Source: Halopelagius inordinatus (GTDB lineage: Archaea; Halobacteriota; Halobacteria; Halobacteriales; Haloferacaceae). Taken from it: a DNA stretch of 64,000 nt. Numbering within the stretch: the first letter of the stretch is position 1; each line of letters begins with the position of its first letter. The stretch lies in NCBI RefSeq assembly GCF_900113245.1, contig NZ_FOOQ01000001.1, positions 310,001 to 374,000 of the forward strand, read 5' to 3'. Of the stretch, positions 51,542 to 60,244 are shown piece by piece. A program made the position numbers and the translations under genes. Under the pieces are notes generated by a model that saw only the letters and a list, made by a program, of their open reading frames with translations, had not been told where the DNA came from and did no database searches.

Positions 51542-53398
51542 ATGAAGATAGTGCCGGACACGAGCGCGGTCATCGACGGTCGCGTGTCCGAGCGAATCGA
51601 GTCGGCCGAGGAGTCCGAGCTGACCATCTGCGTCCCCGAAGCGGTCGTCGGCGAACTCGAATCGCAGGCCAACGACGGCCGCGATACGGGCTGGGAGGGG
51701 CTCTCCGAACTCCAGCGTCTGACGAACCTCTCCGACGACGGGTCGGTGACGGTCGAGTACGTCGGGCGGCGGACGAAGCCGAGCGAATCGACCGGTGCCC
51801 ACGAGGGCGACATCGACGCGGTCATCCGCCAAGTCGCCGAGGAACGCGACGCGACGCTTCTCACGAGCGACGTGGTCCAGTCGGAAGTCGCCAAGGCCAA
51901 AGGTCTCACCGTCGAGTACGTCGACCCCCGCGTCCGCGGGTCCGGCGAACTCATAATCGAGGAGTTCTTCGACGACGAGACGATGTCCGTCCACCTCAAG
52001 ACGGGCACGAAGCCGAAGGCAAAGCGGGGGTCGCTCGGCGACATGCACTACGAGACGATTCGCGACGAGGTCACCGACGAGGAGACGATGACGGAGTGGG
52101 CCGACGACATAGAGGAGACGGCCCGAACCAGTTCCGAGGGCTTTCTCGAACTGTCGGAACCGGGGATGAGCATCGTCCAGTTCCGCGACTACCGCATCGC
52201 CGTCGCCCGCCCGCCGTTCGCCGACGGCATCGAGATTACGGCCGTTCGCCCCATCGCGAAGACGTCGCTGGAGGACTACGAGTTCGCCTCGGAACTCAAA
52301 GACCGCCTGAGCGAACGCCAGCGCGGCGTCCTCATCTCCGGCGCGCCCGGGGCGGGCAAGTCCACGTTCGCGCAGGCCGTCGCGGAGTTCCTCAACGACA
52401 ACGACTACGCGGTCAAGACGATGGAGAAACCCCGCGACCTGCAGGTCGGCCCCGAAATCACGCAGTACACGGCTCTCGACGGCCAGATGGAGAAGACGGC
52501 GGACTCCTTACTGCTGGTCCGTCCGGACTACACCATCTACGACGAAGTCCGGAAGTCGAACGACTTCGAGGTGTTCTCCGACATGCGTCTCGCGGGCGTC
52601 GGCATGGTCGGCGTCGTCCACGCGACGCGGGCGATAGACGCCCTCCAACGTCTCGTCGGCCGCGTCGAACTCGGCATGATTCCGCAGGTGGTCGACACCG
52701 TCGTCTACATCGAGGCGGGGGAGGTCCACACCGTCTACGACGTGACGACGCAGGTGAAAGTGCCCGAGGGCCTCACCGCAGAGGACCTCGCGCGACCGGT
52801 GATTCAGGTCGCGGACTTCGAGACGGGCAAGCCCGAGTACGAGATTTACACGTTCAACCGACAGGTCGTCACCGTCCCCCTCACCGGCGAGGACGGACAG
52901 GGCGACTCCGAGACGGGCGTCGGCCGCCTCGCGCGACAGGAGATAGAGCGAGAGATTCGCTCTATCGCGCGCGGCCACGTCGACGTGGAACTGCAGGGCC
53001 AGAACAAGGCGACGGTGTACGTCGACCAAGACGACATCTCGTACGTCATCGGCAAGGGCGGCGGCCGAATCTCCGACGTGGAAGACAGACTCGGCATCGA
53101 CATCGACGTCCGCACGCACGACGAGAACCCCGACTCCGGCGATGCCGCCGGGGCGTCGGGCGGCGCGCCCGGCGGCGCGGAGACGGTCGTCACCCCGGAG
53201 GTCACCTCCCGACACATCGTCGTCCGGTTGGACGAACACGTCGGCGAGACGGTCGAAGTCCGCGCCGACGGCGAGTACCTGTTCACCGCGACGGTGGGCC
53301 GCGGCGGCGACATCCAAGTCTCCCGCGGGAGCGCCATCGCCGAGGAACTCGAACAGGCGATAGACCGAAAACAGCGCATCACCGTCCACCCGGCCTGA
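51542..53398 (+). CDS. PIN-domain/ATPase/KH protein
   Basis: The 618-residue protein joins three modules. A PIN nuclease domain (1-130) starts MKIVPDTSAVIDG and has TLLTSD, which give the acidic cluster. A PilT/VirB11-like ATPase follows with P-loop GAPGAGKST (267-275) and VRPDYTIYDEVR. A C-terminal KH domain has VIGKGGGRISDVE (about residue 500), then a TRAM-like tail. This architecture is widespread in archaea but uncharacterised; RNA processing or quality control is likely. The RNase HI gene follows after 13 bases. Confidence 0.9.
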   Translation: MKIVPDTSAVIDGRVSERIESAEESELTICVPEAVVGELESQANDGRDTGWEGLSELQRLTNLSDDGSVTVEYVGRRTKPSESTGAHEGDIDAVIRQVAEERDATLLTSDVVQSEVAKAKGLTVEYVDPRVRGSGELIIEEFFDDETMSVHLKTGTKPKAKRGSLGDMHYETIRDEVTDEETMTEWADDIEETARTSSEGFLELSEPGMSIVQFRDYRIAVARPPFADGIEITAVRPIAKTSLEDYEFASELKDRLSERQRGVLISGAPGAGKSTFAQAVAEFLNDNDYAVKTMEKPRDLQVGPEITQYTALDGQMEKTADSLLLVRPDYTIYDEVRKSNDFEVFSDMRLAGVGMVGVVHATRAIDALQRLVGRVELGMIPQVVDTVVYIEAGEVHTVYDVTTQVKVPEGLTAEDLARPVIQVADFETGKPEYEIYTFNRQVVTVPLTGEDGQGDSETGVGRLARQEIEREIRSIARGHVDVELQGQNKATVYVDQDDISYVIGKGGGRISDVEDRLGIDIDVRTHDENPDSGDAAGASGGAPGGAETVVTPEVTSRHIVVRLDEHVGETVEVRADGEYLFTATVGRGGDIQVSRGSAIAEELEQAIDRKQRITVHPA

Positions 53399-53411
53399 CG
53401 CCTCCCCGCCC

Positions 53412-54065
53412 GTGACCGACGACCCCCTCCCGGCCGAACATCTCTCGCCGCTCGCCGCACTCGTCGACGAGGTACTCGCGGGCGTCGGGTACGAGATGTC
53501 GGCCGCCACCGACGCCATCGACGACGCCGTCCCCGGGTACGGCGGCCTCTTCGTCCCCGAGACCACGGACGCCGAGTTGCGTCGCGCGTTGGAGAGTCTG
53601 CTGGAGTCGGGGCTCACCCGGCCGTCCGTCCCCGAACCCGCGAGCGACGCGTTCGTCCTCTACGTCGACGGCAGTTCGCGGGGTAACCCCGGCCCTGCGG
53701 GTGCAGGGGCCGTCATCGCGGACGCCTCCGAGGACCACCTCGCCCGTCTCGGCCGACCCGTTGGCTCTCGGACGGGCAACAACACCGCCGAGTACGTCGC
53801 TCTCCACCTCGGACTCTCGGAACTGTTCGATCGCTACGAACCGCGCAGACTGGACGTGCGCATCGATTCGATGACCGTCATCCGCGACGTCTGGGGCGGC
53901 GACGACCCGACGGAACCGGGCGTCGAGGCGTACAGCGACGCCGTCGCGGCGGTACTCTCGAACGTCCCCGAGCACCACTACACGCACTTGGCCGACAGCG
54001 ACCCGAACCCCGCCGACGCACTGGCGACGGTCGGAGCCGATATCGCGGCGTTCGGACCCGGGTAG
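53412..54065 (+). CDS. rnhA: Ribonuclease HI-type protein with N-terminal extension
   Basis: The 217-residue protein starts at GTG. The RNase H domain (about 77-210) has the acidic active site: Asp in YVDGSSRGNPGPAGAG, Glu in NNTAEYVAL, Asp in IDSMTVI and a late Asp in DSDPNPADALA. The first 75 residues are a helical extension. It removes RNA from RNA-DNA hybrids. Close spacing after the PIN-ATPase-KH gene suggests co-transcription. Confidence 0.88.
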   Translation: MTDDPLPAEHLSPLAALVDEVLAGVGYEMSAATDAIDDAVPGYGGLFVPETTDAELRRALESLLESGLTRPSVPEPASDAFVLYVDGSSRGNPGPAGAGAVIADASEDHLARLGRPVGSRTGNNTAEYVALHLGLSELFDRYEPRRLDVRIDSMTVIRDVWGGDDPTEPGVEAYSDAVAAVLSNVPEHHYTHLADSDPNPADALATVGADIAAFGPG

Positions 54066-54213
54066 CGAGGGCGTCCTCCGGATTCGTTGGCGACGAACCG
54101 GGCGGTGACGGGTCCGTAGAGAGTGAGAGAAGCCAGAGGTGTCCCGGGTCACCGACGTTACCGGGGTAGTCTGCCGTCGATGCGTTCCACCCGTGCCGTG
54201 GGAGTGTCCGACG

Positions 54214-54507
54214 TTACTCGGCGCAGCAGGCTTCTGCCTCGTCGCCGTCGCCGTCCGCCAGGTGCGCCTTCGGGGCGGCGTCGGTCAACTGATAGAGGTT
54301 CTGCCGCGCGTCGGCGAAGTAGACGTCCTCGTCTACGACGCCGATTCCCTCCAGACGCTCGAGTGCGTAGCGGACCGTTCGAGCCGACAGCATCGACTCC
54401 TGAACGATGCCCTTCTGGGTCAACGGGCCGTTGTATTCGAGTACCTTGAAAACCAACTTCGCACTCGGGGGGAGGTCGTCGAGACTCTCCTGTTCTGCCT
54501 CAGCCAT
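54214..54507 (-). CDS. Winged-helix transcriptional regulator, 97 residues
   Basis: The protein starts MAEAEQESLDDLPPSAKLVF. The winged helix (about 12-70) reads LVFKVLEYNGPLTQKGIVQESMLSARTVRYALERL, a MarR-type layout with a clear recognition helix. The C-terminus ends EACCAE with two cysteines that could sense redox or metal. The start at 54507 is chosen; upstream extensions overlap the divergent gene. Confidence 0.85.
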   Translation of the reverse strand: MAEAEQESLDDLPPSAKLVFKVLEYNGPLTQKGIVQESMLSARTVRYALERLEGIGVVDEDVYFADARQNLYQLTDAAPKAHLADGDGDEAEACCAE

Positions 54508-54667
54508 CGTTACGAATCGAAACGTCCGAACGCAATAAACCTTCGTGAGTTGCGGCGGCCGAAACGGTTTGCTCACTCTCTTTCGGAGTTCTACCCCCGA
54601 GAGGCGGACGTCCGTCCGCCGTGTGCGGAACGAACGCCTTTTGATGCAGGGTACCGGACGGACTGGT

Positions 54668-54982
54668 ATGGCCACGGAAACACAGACCGGTCTCTCGGGG
54701 CACGTCCGAGGGGTCACGGTCACCACACTCGCCTGTCTCGCGGGCGTCGCCGCCGCGTTGGCGTCGGGTGTGGTGGTCGGGACGACGGTCGACGCCGCGA
54801 CGAACCAGTTATCGCTGGCTCTTCTCGGCGCGTCCGTCCTCGCCCAGTTCCCCCTCCTCCGCCTCGTCGGCGTGGACGTCGAGGACTTCGGCGCGAAGGA
54901 CTACCTCTACGTCGCGTTCATGACGTTCACGCTGTGGTTCATCTCGTTCACTATCGTCCTCACCGCGGGCGTCCAGTTCTAA
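54668..54982 (+). CDS. EMC6-like membrane protein
   Basis: The 104-residue protein has three membrane helices (about 17-38, 46-62 and 78-101) and an acidic loop (VDVEDFGAKDYL) before the last. Size, topology and its position before ABCE1 match the archaeal EMC6-like family, related to a subunit of the eukaryotic ER membrane-insertion complex (from memory of annotations). Its stop is one base from the ABCE1 start. Confidence 0.7.
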   Translation: MATETQTGLSGHVRGVTVTTLACLAGVAAALASGVVVGTTVDAATNQLSLALLGASVLAQFPLLRLVGVDVEDFGAKDYLYVAFMTFTLWFISFTIVLTAGVQF

Positions 54983-54983
54983 C

Positions 54984-56813
54984 ATGGCGGACGACAGTAT
55001 CGCGGTCGTCGACCTCGACAGATGTCAGCCCGACCGCTGTAGTTACGAGTGCGCCAACTTCTGCCCGCCGAACCGGACGGGCAAAGAGTGCATCGTCACG
55101 CGCGGGGACTACTACGAGGAGGACGAACCGTACGACGGCGGCCCGGACCAGATACGCATCTCCGAGGAGGTGTGTCTCGGCGAGACGTGCGGTATCTGCG
55201 TCGAGAAATGTCCGTTCGACGCGATAGAGATAATCAACCTCCCGACGGAACTGCAGGACGACCCGGTCCACCGGTACGGCGAGAACTCCTTTGCGCTCTA
55301 CGGGCTTCCGGTGCCCGAATCCGGTTCCGTGACGGGGATTCTCGGCCCGAACGGCATCGGGAAGACGACGGCAGTCAGGGCTCTCGCGGGCGAGATGGTA
55401 CCCAATCTCGGCAACCACGACGAGGAAGCGTCGTGGGAGGCGGTCTTAGACCGGTTCCGCGGGACCGAGTTACAGAACTACGTCGAACGAGTCCGCGGCG
55501 ACGACGTCACCATCGCCCGCAAGCCGCAGTACGTCGACCAGATTCCGAAGCAGTTCGACGGCGTCACGCGTGACCTCCTCGACTCGACGGACGAACGCGG
55601 CGCACTCGACGACTACGTCGAACGCCTCAACATCGCTCCGGTGATGGACCAACCCCTCGATACGCTCTCGGGCGGCGAACTCCAACGCGTCGCTCTCGCG
55701 GCGACGCTCGCGCGCGACCGGGATTTCTACTTCCTCGACGAGATTTCGCCGTACCTCGACATCGGTCAGCGAGTGACCGCCGCGCGACTCATCCAGGAGT
55801 TGGCCGAAGACGAGGACAGAGCGGTCCTCGTCGTCGAACACGACCTGGCGATTTTGGACCTCCTCGCGGATACGCTCCACGTCGCGTACGGCGAACCCGG
55901 CGCGTACGGTGTCATCACCGACCCGAAGTCGGTGCGAAACGGCATCAACGAGTACCTGAAAGGGTATCTCTCGAACGAGAACATGCGCATTCGGCCGAAC
56001 GAGATAACGTTCCAAGAGCACGCGCCCCGCGAGACGACGAAGGGCGCTTCGCTCATCGACTACCCCGACCTCTCGAAATCCTACGGCGACGGCGAGTTCT
56101 CCCTCGACGTCGAGGGCGGGACCATCTTCCAGTCGGAAGTGCTGGGCATCGTCGGCCCGAACGGTATCGGGAAGTCCACGCTCGCGAAGATGTTCGCGGG
56201 CTCTCTTGCCCCCGACGAGGGCGAACTCGACTTCCACCTCGACATCGCCTACAAGCCGCAGTACATCGAAATCGACCAACCGATGCGCGTCGACGCGTTC
56301 CTCGCGTCTATCACCGACGACTTCGGCAGTTCCTACTGGAAGACCGAAGTCGCGAACCCGCTCCAACTCGAACAGATCATGGAGCGGAACTTAGACGACC
56401 TCTCGGGCGGCGAGAGACAGCGAGTCGCCATCGCGGCGTGTCTCTCCGAGGACGCCGACCTGTACGTGATGGACGAACCCTCGGCGCACCTCGACGTCGA
56501 ACAACGCGTGCAGGCCACCTCGGCCATCCGCCGGTACGCCGAGAACCACGACGCGACGGTGATGGTCATCGACCACGACATCTACATGATAGACCTGCTC
56601 GCGGACCGCCTGATGGTGTTCGACGGCGAACCCGCAGACCACGGCCACGCCGCGAAACCGCAGGAGATGCGCGCCGGGATGAACGACTTCCTCGCGGACT
56701 TGGACATCACCTTCCGCCGGGACGAACGCACCCAACGTCCCCGCATCAACAAGCCCGGGTCGCAACTCGACAGTCAACAGAAGCGCGACGGCGAGTACTA
56801 CTACGCGCCGTAG
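54984..56813 (+). CDS. Ribosome-recycling ATPase ABCE1/RLI
   Basis: The 609-residue protein has two 4Fe-4S clusters at the N-terminus (CQPDRCSYECANFCPPNRTG...C and CLGETCGICVEKCPFDAIEI). Two ABC modules follow with Walker A GPNGIGKTT and GPNGIGKST, signatures LSGGELQRVALA and LSGGERQRVAIA, and the hinge. It splits ribosomes after termination. It is coupled to the EMC6-like gene upstream (one-base gap). Confidence 0.97.
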   Translation: MADDSIAVVDLDRCQPDRCSYECANFCPPNRTGKECIVTRGDYYEEDEPYDGGPDQIRISEEVCLGETCGICVEKCPFDAIEIINLPTELQDDPVHRYGENSFALYGLPVPESGSVTGILGPNGIGKTTAVRALAGEMVPNLGNHDEEASWEAVLDRFRGTELQNYVERVRGDDVTIARKPQYVDQIPKQFDGVTRDLLDSTDERGALDDYVERLNIAPVMDQPLDTLSGGELQRVALAATLARDRDFYFLDEISPYLDIGQRVTAARLIQELAEDEDRAVLVVEHDLAILDLLADTLHVAYGEPGAYGVITDPKSVRNGINEYLKGYLSNENMRIRPNEITFQEHAPRETTKGASLIDYPDLSKSYGDGEFSLDVEGGTIFQSEVLGIVGPNGIGKSTLAKMFAGSLAPDEGELDFHLDIAYKPQYIEIDQPMRVDAFLASITDDFGSSYWKTEVANPLQLEQIMERNLDDLSGGERQRVAIAACLSEDADLYVMDEPSAHLDVEQRVQATSAIRRYAENHDATVMVIDHDIYMIDLLADRLMVFDGEPADHGHAAKPQEMRAGMNDFLADLDITFRRDERTQRPRINKPGSQLDSQQKRDGEYYYAP

Positions 56814-56889
56814 TCGGTTCTCGAATCCGGTATCCTTCCCGCGGACACGGCCTCAAGCGTTATTGCCGCGGACGGCTTGAAGTACTCCC

Positions 56890-57096
56890 ATGAGCACTAA
56901 CAGCAAGTCGTTCCTCTCTGGGAGCAAGTTCAAGAACGCGAACGTCGGTATGCTCGTCGCGCGGGCGGGCATCGCGCTCTTCCAAAAGAAACCGAAGCGC
57001 GCACTCATGTACGCCGGGGCCGCCCTCGTCTCGACGAAGTCCACCGTCGGCGGACTCGTCGCGCAGGTCCTCATCAAACTGGTCGGCCGGAAGTAA
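56890..57096 (+). CDS. Small basic protein with no acidic residue, 68 residues
   Basis: The protein starts MSTNSKSFLSGSKFKNANVG and ends AQVLIKLVGRK. I count nine Lys and three Arg but no Asp or Glu, the opposite of normal haloarchaeal proteins. Two hydrophobic stretches (about 19-31 and 38-64) flank FQKKPKRALM. A TATA-like GTTATTGC is about 28 bases upstream, so the gene is expressed on its own. It may associate with membrane or nucleic acid. No family is recognised. Confidence 0.75.
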   Translation: MSTNSKSFLSGSKFKNANVGMLVARAGIALFQKKPKRALMYAGAALVSTKSTVGGLVAQVLIKLVGRK

Positions 57097-57177
57097 CGCC
57101 GTCGAAATCGGCTTCACGGACGGTCGATACAGCGGTCGGCCACAATTCACTCTTATCCGGGTTCCAAAGCAGTTCCC

Positions 57178-57636
57178 ATGCGTCTCATCAGTCCGTCGTT
57201 CTCGGACGGTGGCGAGATTCCGCGACGACACGGGCACGAAGAGGAAAACACCAACCCGCCGTTGATCGTCGACGAGGTGCCGGAGGAAGCGGTGACGCTC
57301 GCTCTCGTCGTCGACGACCCGGACGCGGAGGAACCCGCCGGGAAGGTGTGGGACCACTGGGTCGTCTGGAACATCGACGTCGACGCCTCGACGCAGTCGT
57401 TCCCCGACGACTGGAACCCCCACGAGGACGGCGCAGAGACGGGGCTGAACGACTACGGCCAACGGGGGTACGGCGGACCGAACCCGCCGGACCGAGAGCA
57501 CACCTACCGGTTCCGCGCCTACGCTCTCGACGCGGAACTCGACTTACCCGGCGACGCGACGAAGGAGGCACTCCTCGACGCGATGGAGGGGCACGTCCTC
57601 GCGGAGGCGCGCCTCGAAGGCACGTACGAACCCTGA
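57178..57636 (+). CDS. YbhB/YbcL family Raf-kinase-inhibitor-like (PEBP) protein
   Basis: The 152-residue protein has the PEBP ligand-binding motif LVVDDPDAEEPAGKVWDHWVVWNI. YGGPNPPDREHTYRFRAYALD and the C-terminal AEARLEGTYEP are also typical. The family binds phospholipids or nucleotides in other organisms; the prokaryotic role is unknown. Confidence 0.93.
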   Translation: MRLISPSFSDGGEIPRRHGHEEENTNPPLIVDEVPEEAVTLALVVDDPDAEEPAGKVWDHWVVWNIDVDASTQSFPDDWNPHEDGAETGLNDYGQRGYGGPNPPDREHTYRFRAYALDAELDLPGDATKEALLDAMEGHVLAEARLEGTYEP

Positions 57637-57660
57637 AGGCCGCGACCCTTTCTTCGACCG

Positions 57661-58704
57661 TCAGGTCGGGCGGTCCGTCTCCGGGCCGAACATCACGGCA
57701 CCGTCGGCGTCGGTTTCGAGCGACACGTCGTAGCCGAACGCTCGAATCACCTCCACGTTCGTCCGCAGGTGGTCGGTTATCGACGGGACGCGAACCTCGC
57801 CGCCGGCGAGTGCCGCCCAGACGGCGAGTTGGTCGCCCATGCGCGCATCGACCGGCGCGCCGGTCGCCACCCACGACGCCAGCGAATCGACGGCGTCACC
57901 CGCGACTCTCTCGGCGGGCACTCCGCGTCGTCCGAGGCCGACGAACCCCGCCCGGCCCCGTTCGCACTCCGCGACGAGGGTGACTATCGCGCCCGGGGAG
58001 GACGCCGACACGTACTCGGCCGTCGCGTCCACGAGACTCTCGTCGAGACGGGGTCCCGAGGCGGCGGTCAACCCCTCGACTGCGGCGTCGCGGAGGCGTT
58101 CGCCCACGTCGGCGTCAGAGAGCGACTCCGTGGCGACGGCGTTCACGGCGACTCGCCGTACCGGGCCCCGGGATGCCAGTTCGAAGGGGGTGAACGTCGA
58201 CGGCCCGATTTCGACGGCGAGTCGCCCGTCGCCGGCGGGGTAGAAGCCGCGCCGTCGCACCTCGGCGTCCGCGTCGAGTCCGACGCGGCGCAAAAGCGGG
58301 AGTTTCGCCCGGCGGAAGTAGTCCGCCGAGGGCGACCACTCCACGTCCGTCCCGCCGGTGACGGTGAGAGAGAGCGTCTCGTCGACTGCGGCGGCGAGCG
58401 GTAAGACCGCGTCGCAGACGAGTGTGACGCTGCCCGCCGTCTCCACGTCCGCGTACAGGTCGCCGCCGCGGAGTCTCTCGGGACTGACCGAGAGCGTCTC
58501 CGACCCGAGTTCCGCCCCCTCGACCGTGGCGTTCGTCGCGTCCGACACCGCGTCGACCGCCGCGAGATGCTGCGGTTTCAGGCCGGCGTCCGACCGCCGC
58601 GTGCGGACGTTCTCCATCCGAAACGGTCTGCCGGTGACCGCCGAAAGCGACAGCGCGGTCCGGAGGAGTTGGCCGCCGCCGTCGCTGCCGTCCAGTTCGA
58701 GCAT
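57661..58704 (-). CDS. rtcA: RNA 3'-terminal phosphate cyclase
   Basis: The 347-residue enzyme turns RNA 3'-phosphate into a 2',3'-cyclic phosphate using ATP. The signature GSDGGGQLLRTALSLSAVTGRPF is at the N-terminus and RRRGFYPAGDGRLAVEI near the middle. The C-terminal TDHLRTNVEVIRAFG carries the His region used for adenylylation. Its ATG lies directly next to the stop of the upstream UspA gene, so they form one unit. Confidence 0.95.
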   Translation of the reverse strand: MLELDGSDGGGQLLRTALSLSAVTGRPFRMENVRTRRSDAGLKPQHLAAVDAVSDATNATVEGAELGSETLSVSPERLRGGDLYADVETAGSVTLVCDAVLPLAAAVDETLSLTVTGGTDVEWSPSADYFRRAKLPLLRRVGLDADAEVRRRGFYPAGDGRLAVEIGPSTFTPFELASRGPVRRVAVNAVATESLSDADVGERLRDAAVEGLTAASGPRLDESLVDATAEYVSASSPGAIVTLVAECERGRAGFVGLGRRGVPAERVAGDAVDSLASWVATGAPVDARMGDQLAVWAALAGGEVRVPSITDHLRTNVEVIRAFGYDVSLETDADGAVMFGPETDRPT

Positions 58705-59151
58705 CTATCGGACGACGGTCACCGGGACGGTGGCGTGTTCGACGAGTCCCTCCGCCACGCTCCCGACGAGTCCCTCGACGCGTTCCGACAGTCCCCGGTG
58801 ACCGACGAAGATGCCCTCTACCCCCTCGGTCTCGGCGAACTCGGCGATCGCGTCCACCGGGTCGCCGTACAGGAGCGACGACTCCGACTCCACGCCAGCC
58901 TCTCGAATCCTACTTTCGGCCTCTTCGAGCACTCGTTCGCCCCGCTCTTCGGCCTTCGAGATGTCCTCGGTGTACAGCCTGTCGTTCGCTTCGGTGAACG
59001 ACGGCGCCGTCTCGCCCTCCTCGACGAGGATGCGAGGCTCGACGGAGTAGACGGGCAGCAAGCGCGCGTCCAGACGCTTCGCGACTCCGATGGCGTGTTC
59101 GAGCGCTTCGGTACTAGGTTCGGAACCGTCGACTGCGACGAGATACTGCAT
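58705..59151 (-). CDS. Universal stress protein A family protein
   Basis: The 148-residue protein starts MQYLVAVDGSEPSTEALEHA and has the nucleotide loop GHRGLSERVEGLVGSVAEGLV, a G-2x-G-9x-G(S) pattern. Its TAG stop (58705-58707) abuts the rtcA start codon. Co-expression of a stress protein with RNA end repair is suggestive but not proof of a link. Confidence 0.92.
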   Translation of the reverse strand: MQYLVAVDGSEPSTEALEHAIGVAKRLDARLLPVYSVEPRILVEEGETAPSFTEANDRLYTEDISKAEERGERVLEEAESRIREAGVESESSLLYGDPVDAIAEFAETEGVEGIFVGHRGLSERVEGLVGSVAEGLVEHATVPVTVVR

Positions 59152-59223
59152 CGGTGTTCACTTCCGCTCGAAGCTACGTCTCGTGAGCGTTTATGTGACG
59201 CGGCGGAACGGGAGGCCCGAAAA

Positions 59224-59745
59224 TCAGTGAACCAACCGGCTGCACGTCCCGCAGAGGTTCTCCTCTTTGACGTCTACCTCGCGCACCGTCGGCGAGAACG
59301 ACATGACGCATTTGTTGTTGTCGCAGTGTTCTAACCCCATCGTGTGCCCGATTTCGTGGACGACCTCCTTTCGGACGCGGTCCGCGAACACCTCGGTCGC
59401 GGGTTTCGTCGTGATTCCGCCGTCGGACGAGGTCTGGAGGCGATACGTCGAGATGACCGAACCGTTCCCGTTCAGGTAGGCGAGGCCGAAGACGTAGTTC
59501 CGCCGCCGGTAGTAGAGGTCCTGTGCGGTGATTCCGATGTTCTTGTCGCCGCTTCCCACGCGACTCGCGAGTTCGATGAACTGCTCTGCTCGGTACTGTT
59601 TTCGACTGCGGTCGAACGCGCCGTCGGGAACCGCCTGGTCGTTGTGTAGCGTCACGTCGCAGTCGTAGACGCCCCGCAACGCAGCAGACGCCTCCCGCTT
59701 TACTTGTGCGGGAAGTTCCCCGATAGGCACGATATCGACAAGCAT
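59224..59745 (-). CDS. amzA: Archaemetzincin metallopeptidase
   Basis: The 173-residue protein has the extended zinc motif HEIGHTMGLEHC (from residue 130), followed by the archaemetzincin cysteines CVMSFS and CGTCSRLVH. The catalytic domain is complete, and length fits the family. The start MLVDIVPIGELPAQ at 59745 lies about 27 bases after a TATA-like TTTATGG, so upstream extension is rejected. Physiological substrates are unknown. Its promoter overlaps that of the divergent gene. Confidence 0.95.
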   Translation of the reverse strand: MLVDIVPIGELPAQVKREASAALRGVYDCDVTLHNDQAVPDGAFDRSRKQYRAEQFIELASRVGSGDKNIGITAQDLYYRRRNYVFGLAYLNGNGSVISTYRLQTSSDGGITTKPATEVFADRVRKEVVHEIGHTMGLEHCDNNKCVMSFSPTVREVDVKEENLCGTCSRLVH

Positions 59746-59784
59746 AGAAGTCGTTAAGAAGAGCGGGGCCATAAACATCCCGCC

Positions 59785-60219
59785 GTGGAAACCGCACTCC
59801 GAGACGCCCTCTCCGCGCGCCTCGCCCGATACGACCGTCTCGTCGAAATCGGCGTCGGGCGCGCGCCCGACGTGGCCGCCGCACTCGCCGCCGCCGGAGC
59901 GGACGTGACCGCGACGGACGTTCACGAGTTCGACCTCCCCGCCGACGTGGCGTTCGTCGAAGACGACGTCGTCGCCGCGAGCGAACGGACCGACCCCGGA
60001 CCCACCTACCGCGTCGACGCCGTCTACGCGCTGAACCTCCCGCCGGAACTCCACCGCCCGGCGCGCGACGTGGCGCGGGCCGCCGACGCCGACTTCCTCT
60101 TTACGACGCTCGGATTCGACGCCCCCTCGGTTCCCGTCGAGACGGAGTCCGTCGGCGACGAGACGCTGTACGTCGTTCCCGCGGACCGACGCGAACCCGG
60201 CGCCGAATCACAACGCTAA
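59785..60219 (+). CDS. UPF0146 family protein
   Basis: The 144-residue protein starts at GTG with [20 protein letters not shown]. It has a methyltransferase-like Rossmann core ([29 protein letters not shown]) that appears to lack most of the catalytic part. Function unknown. A TATA-like CGTTAAGAA lies about 28 bases upstream, inside the leader of the divergent archaemetzincin gene. Confidence 0.85.
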   Translation: METALRDALSARLARYDRLVEIGVGRAPDVAAALAAAGADVTATDVHEFDLPADVAFVEDDVVAASERTDPGPTYRVDAVYALNLPPELHRPARDVARAADADFLFTTLGFDAPSVPVETESVGDETLYVVPADRREPGAESQR

Positions 60220-60244
60220 CGCCGACGGGGGACCGCGTTTCTGT

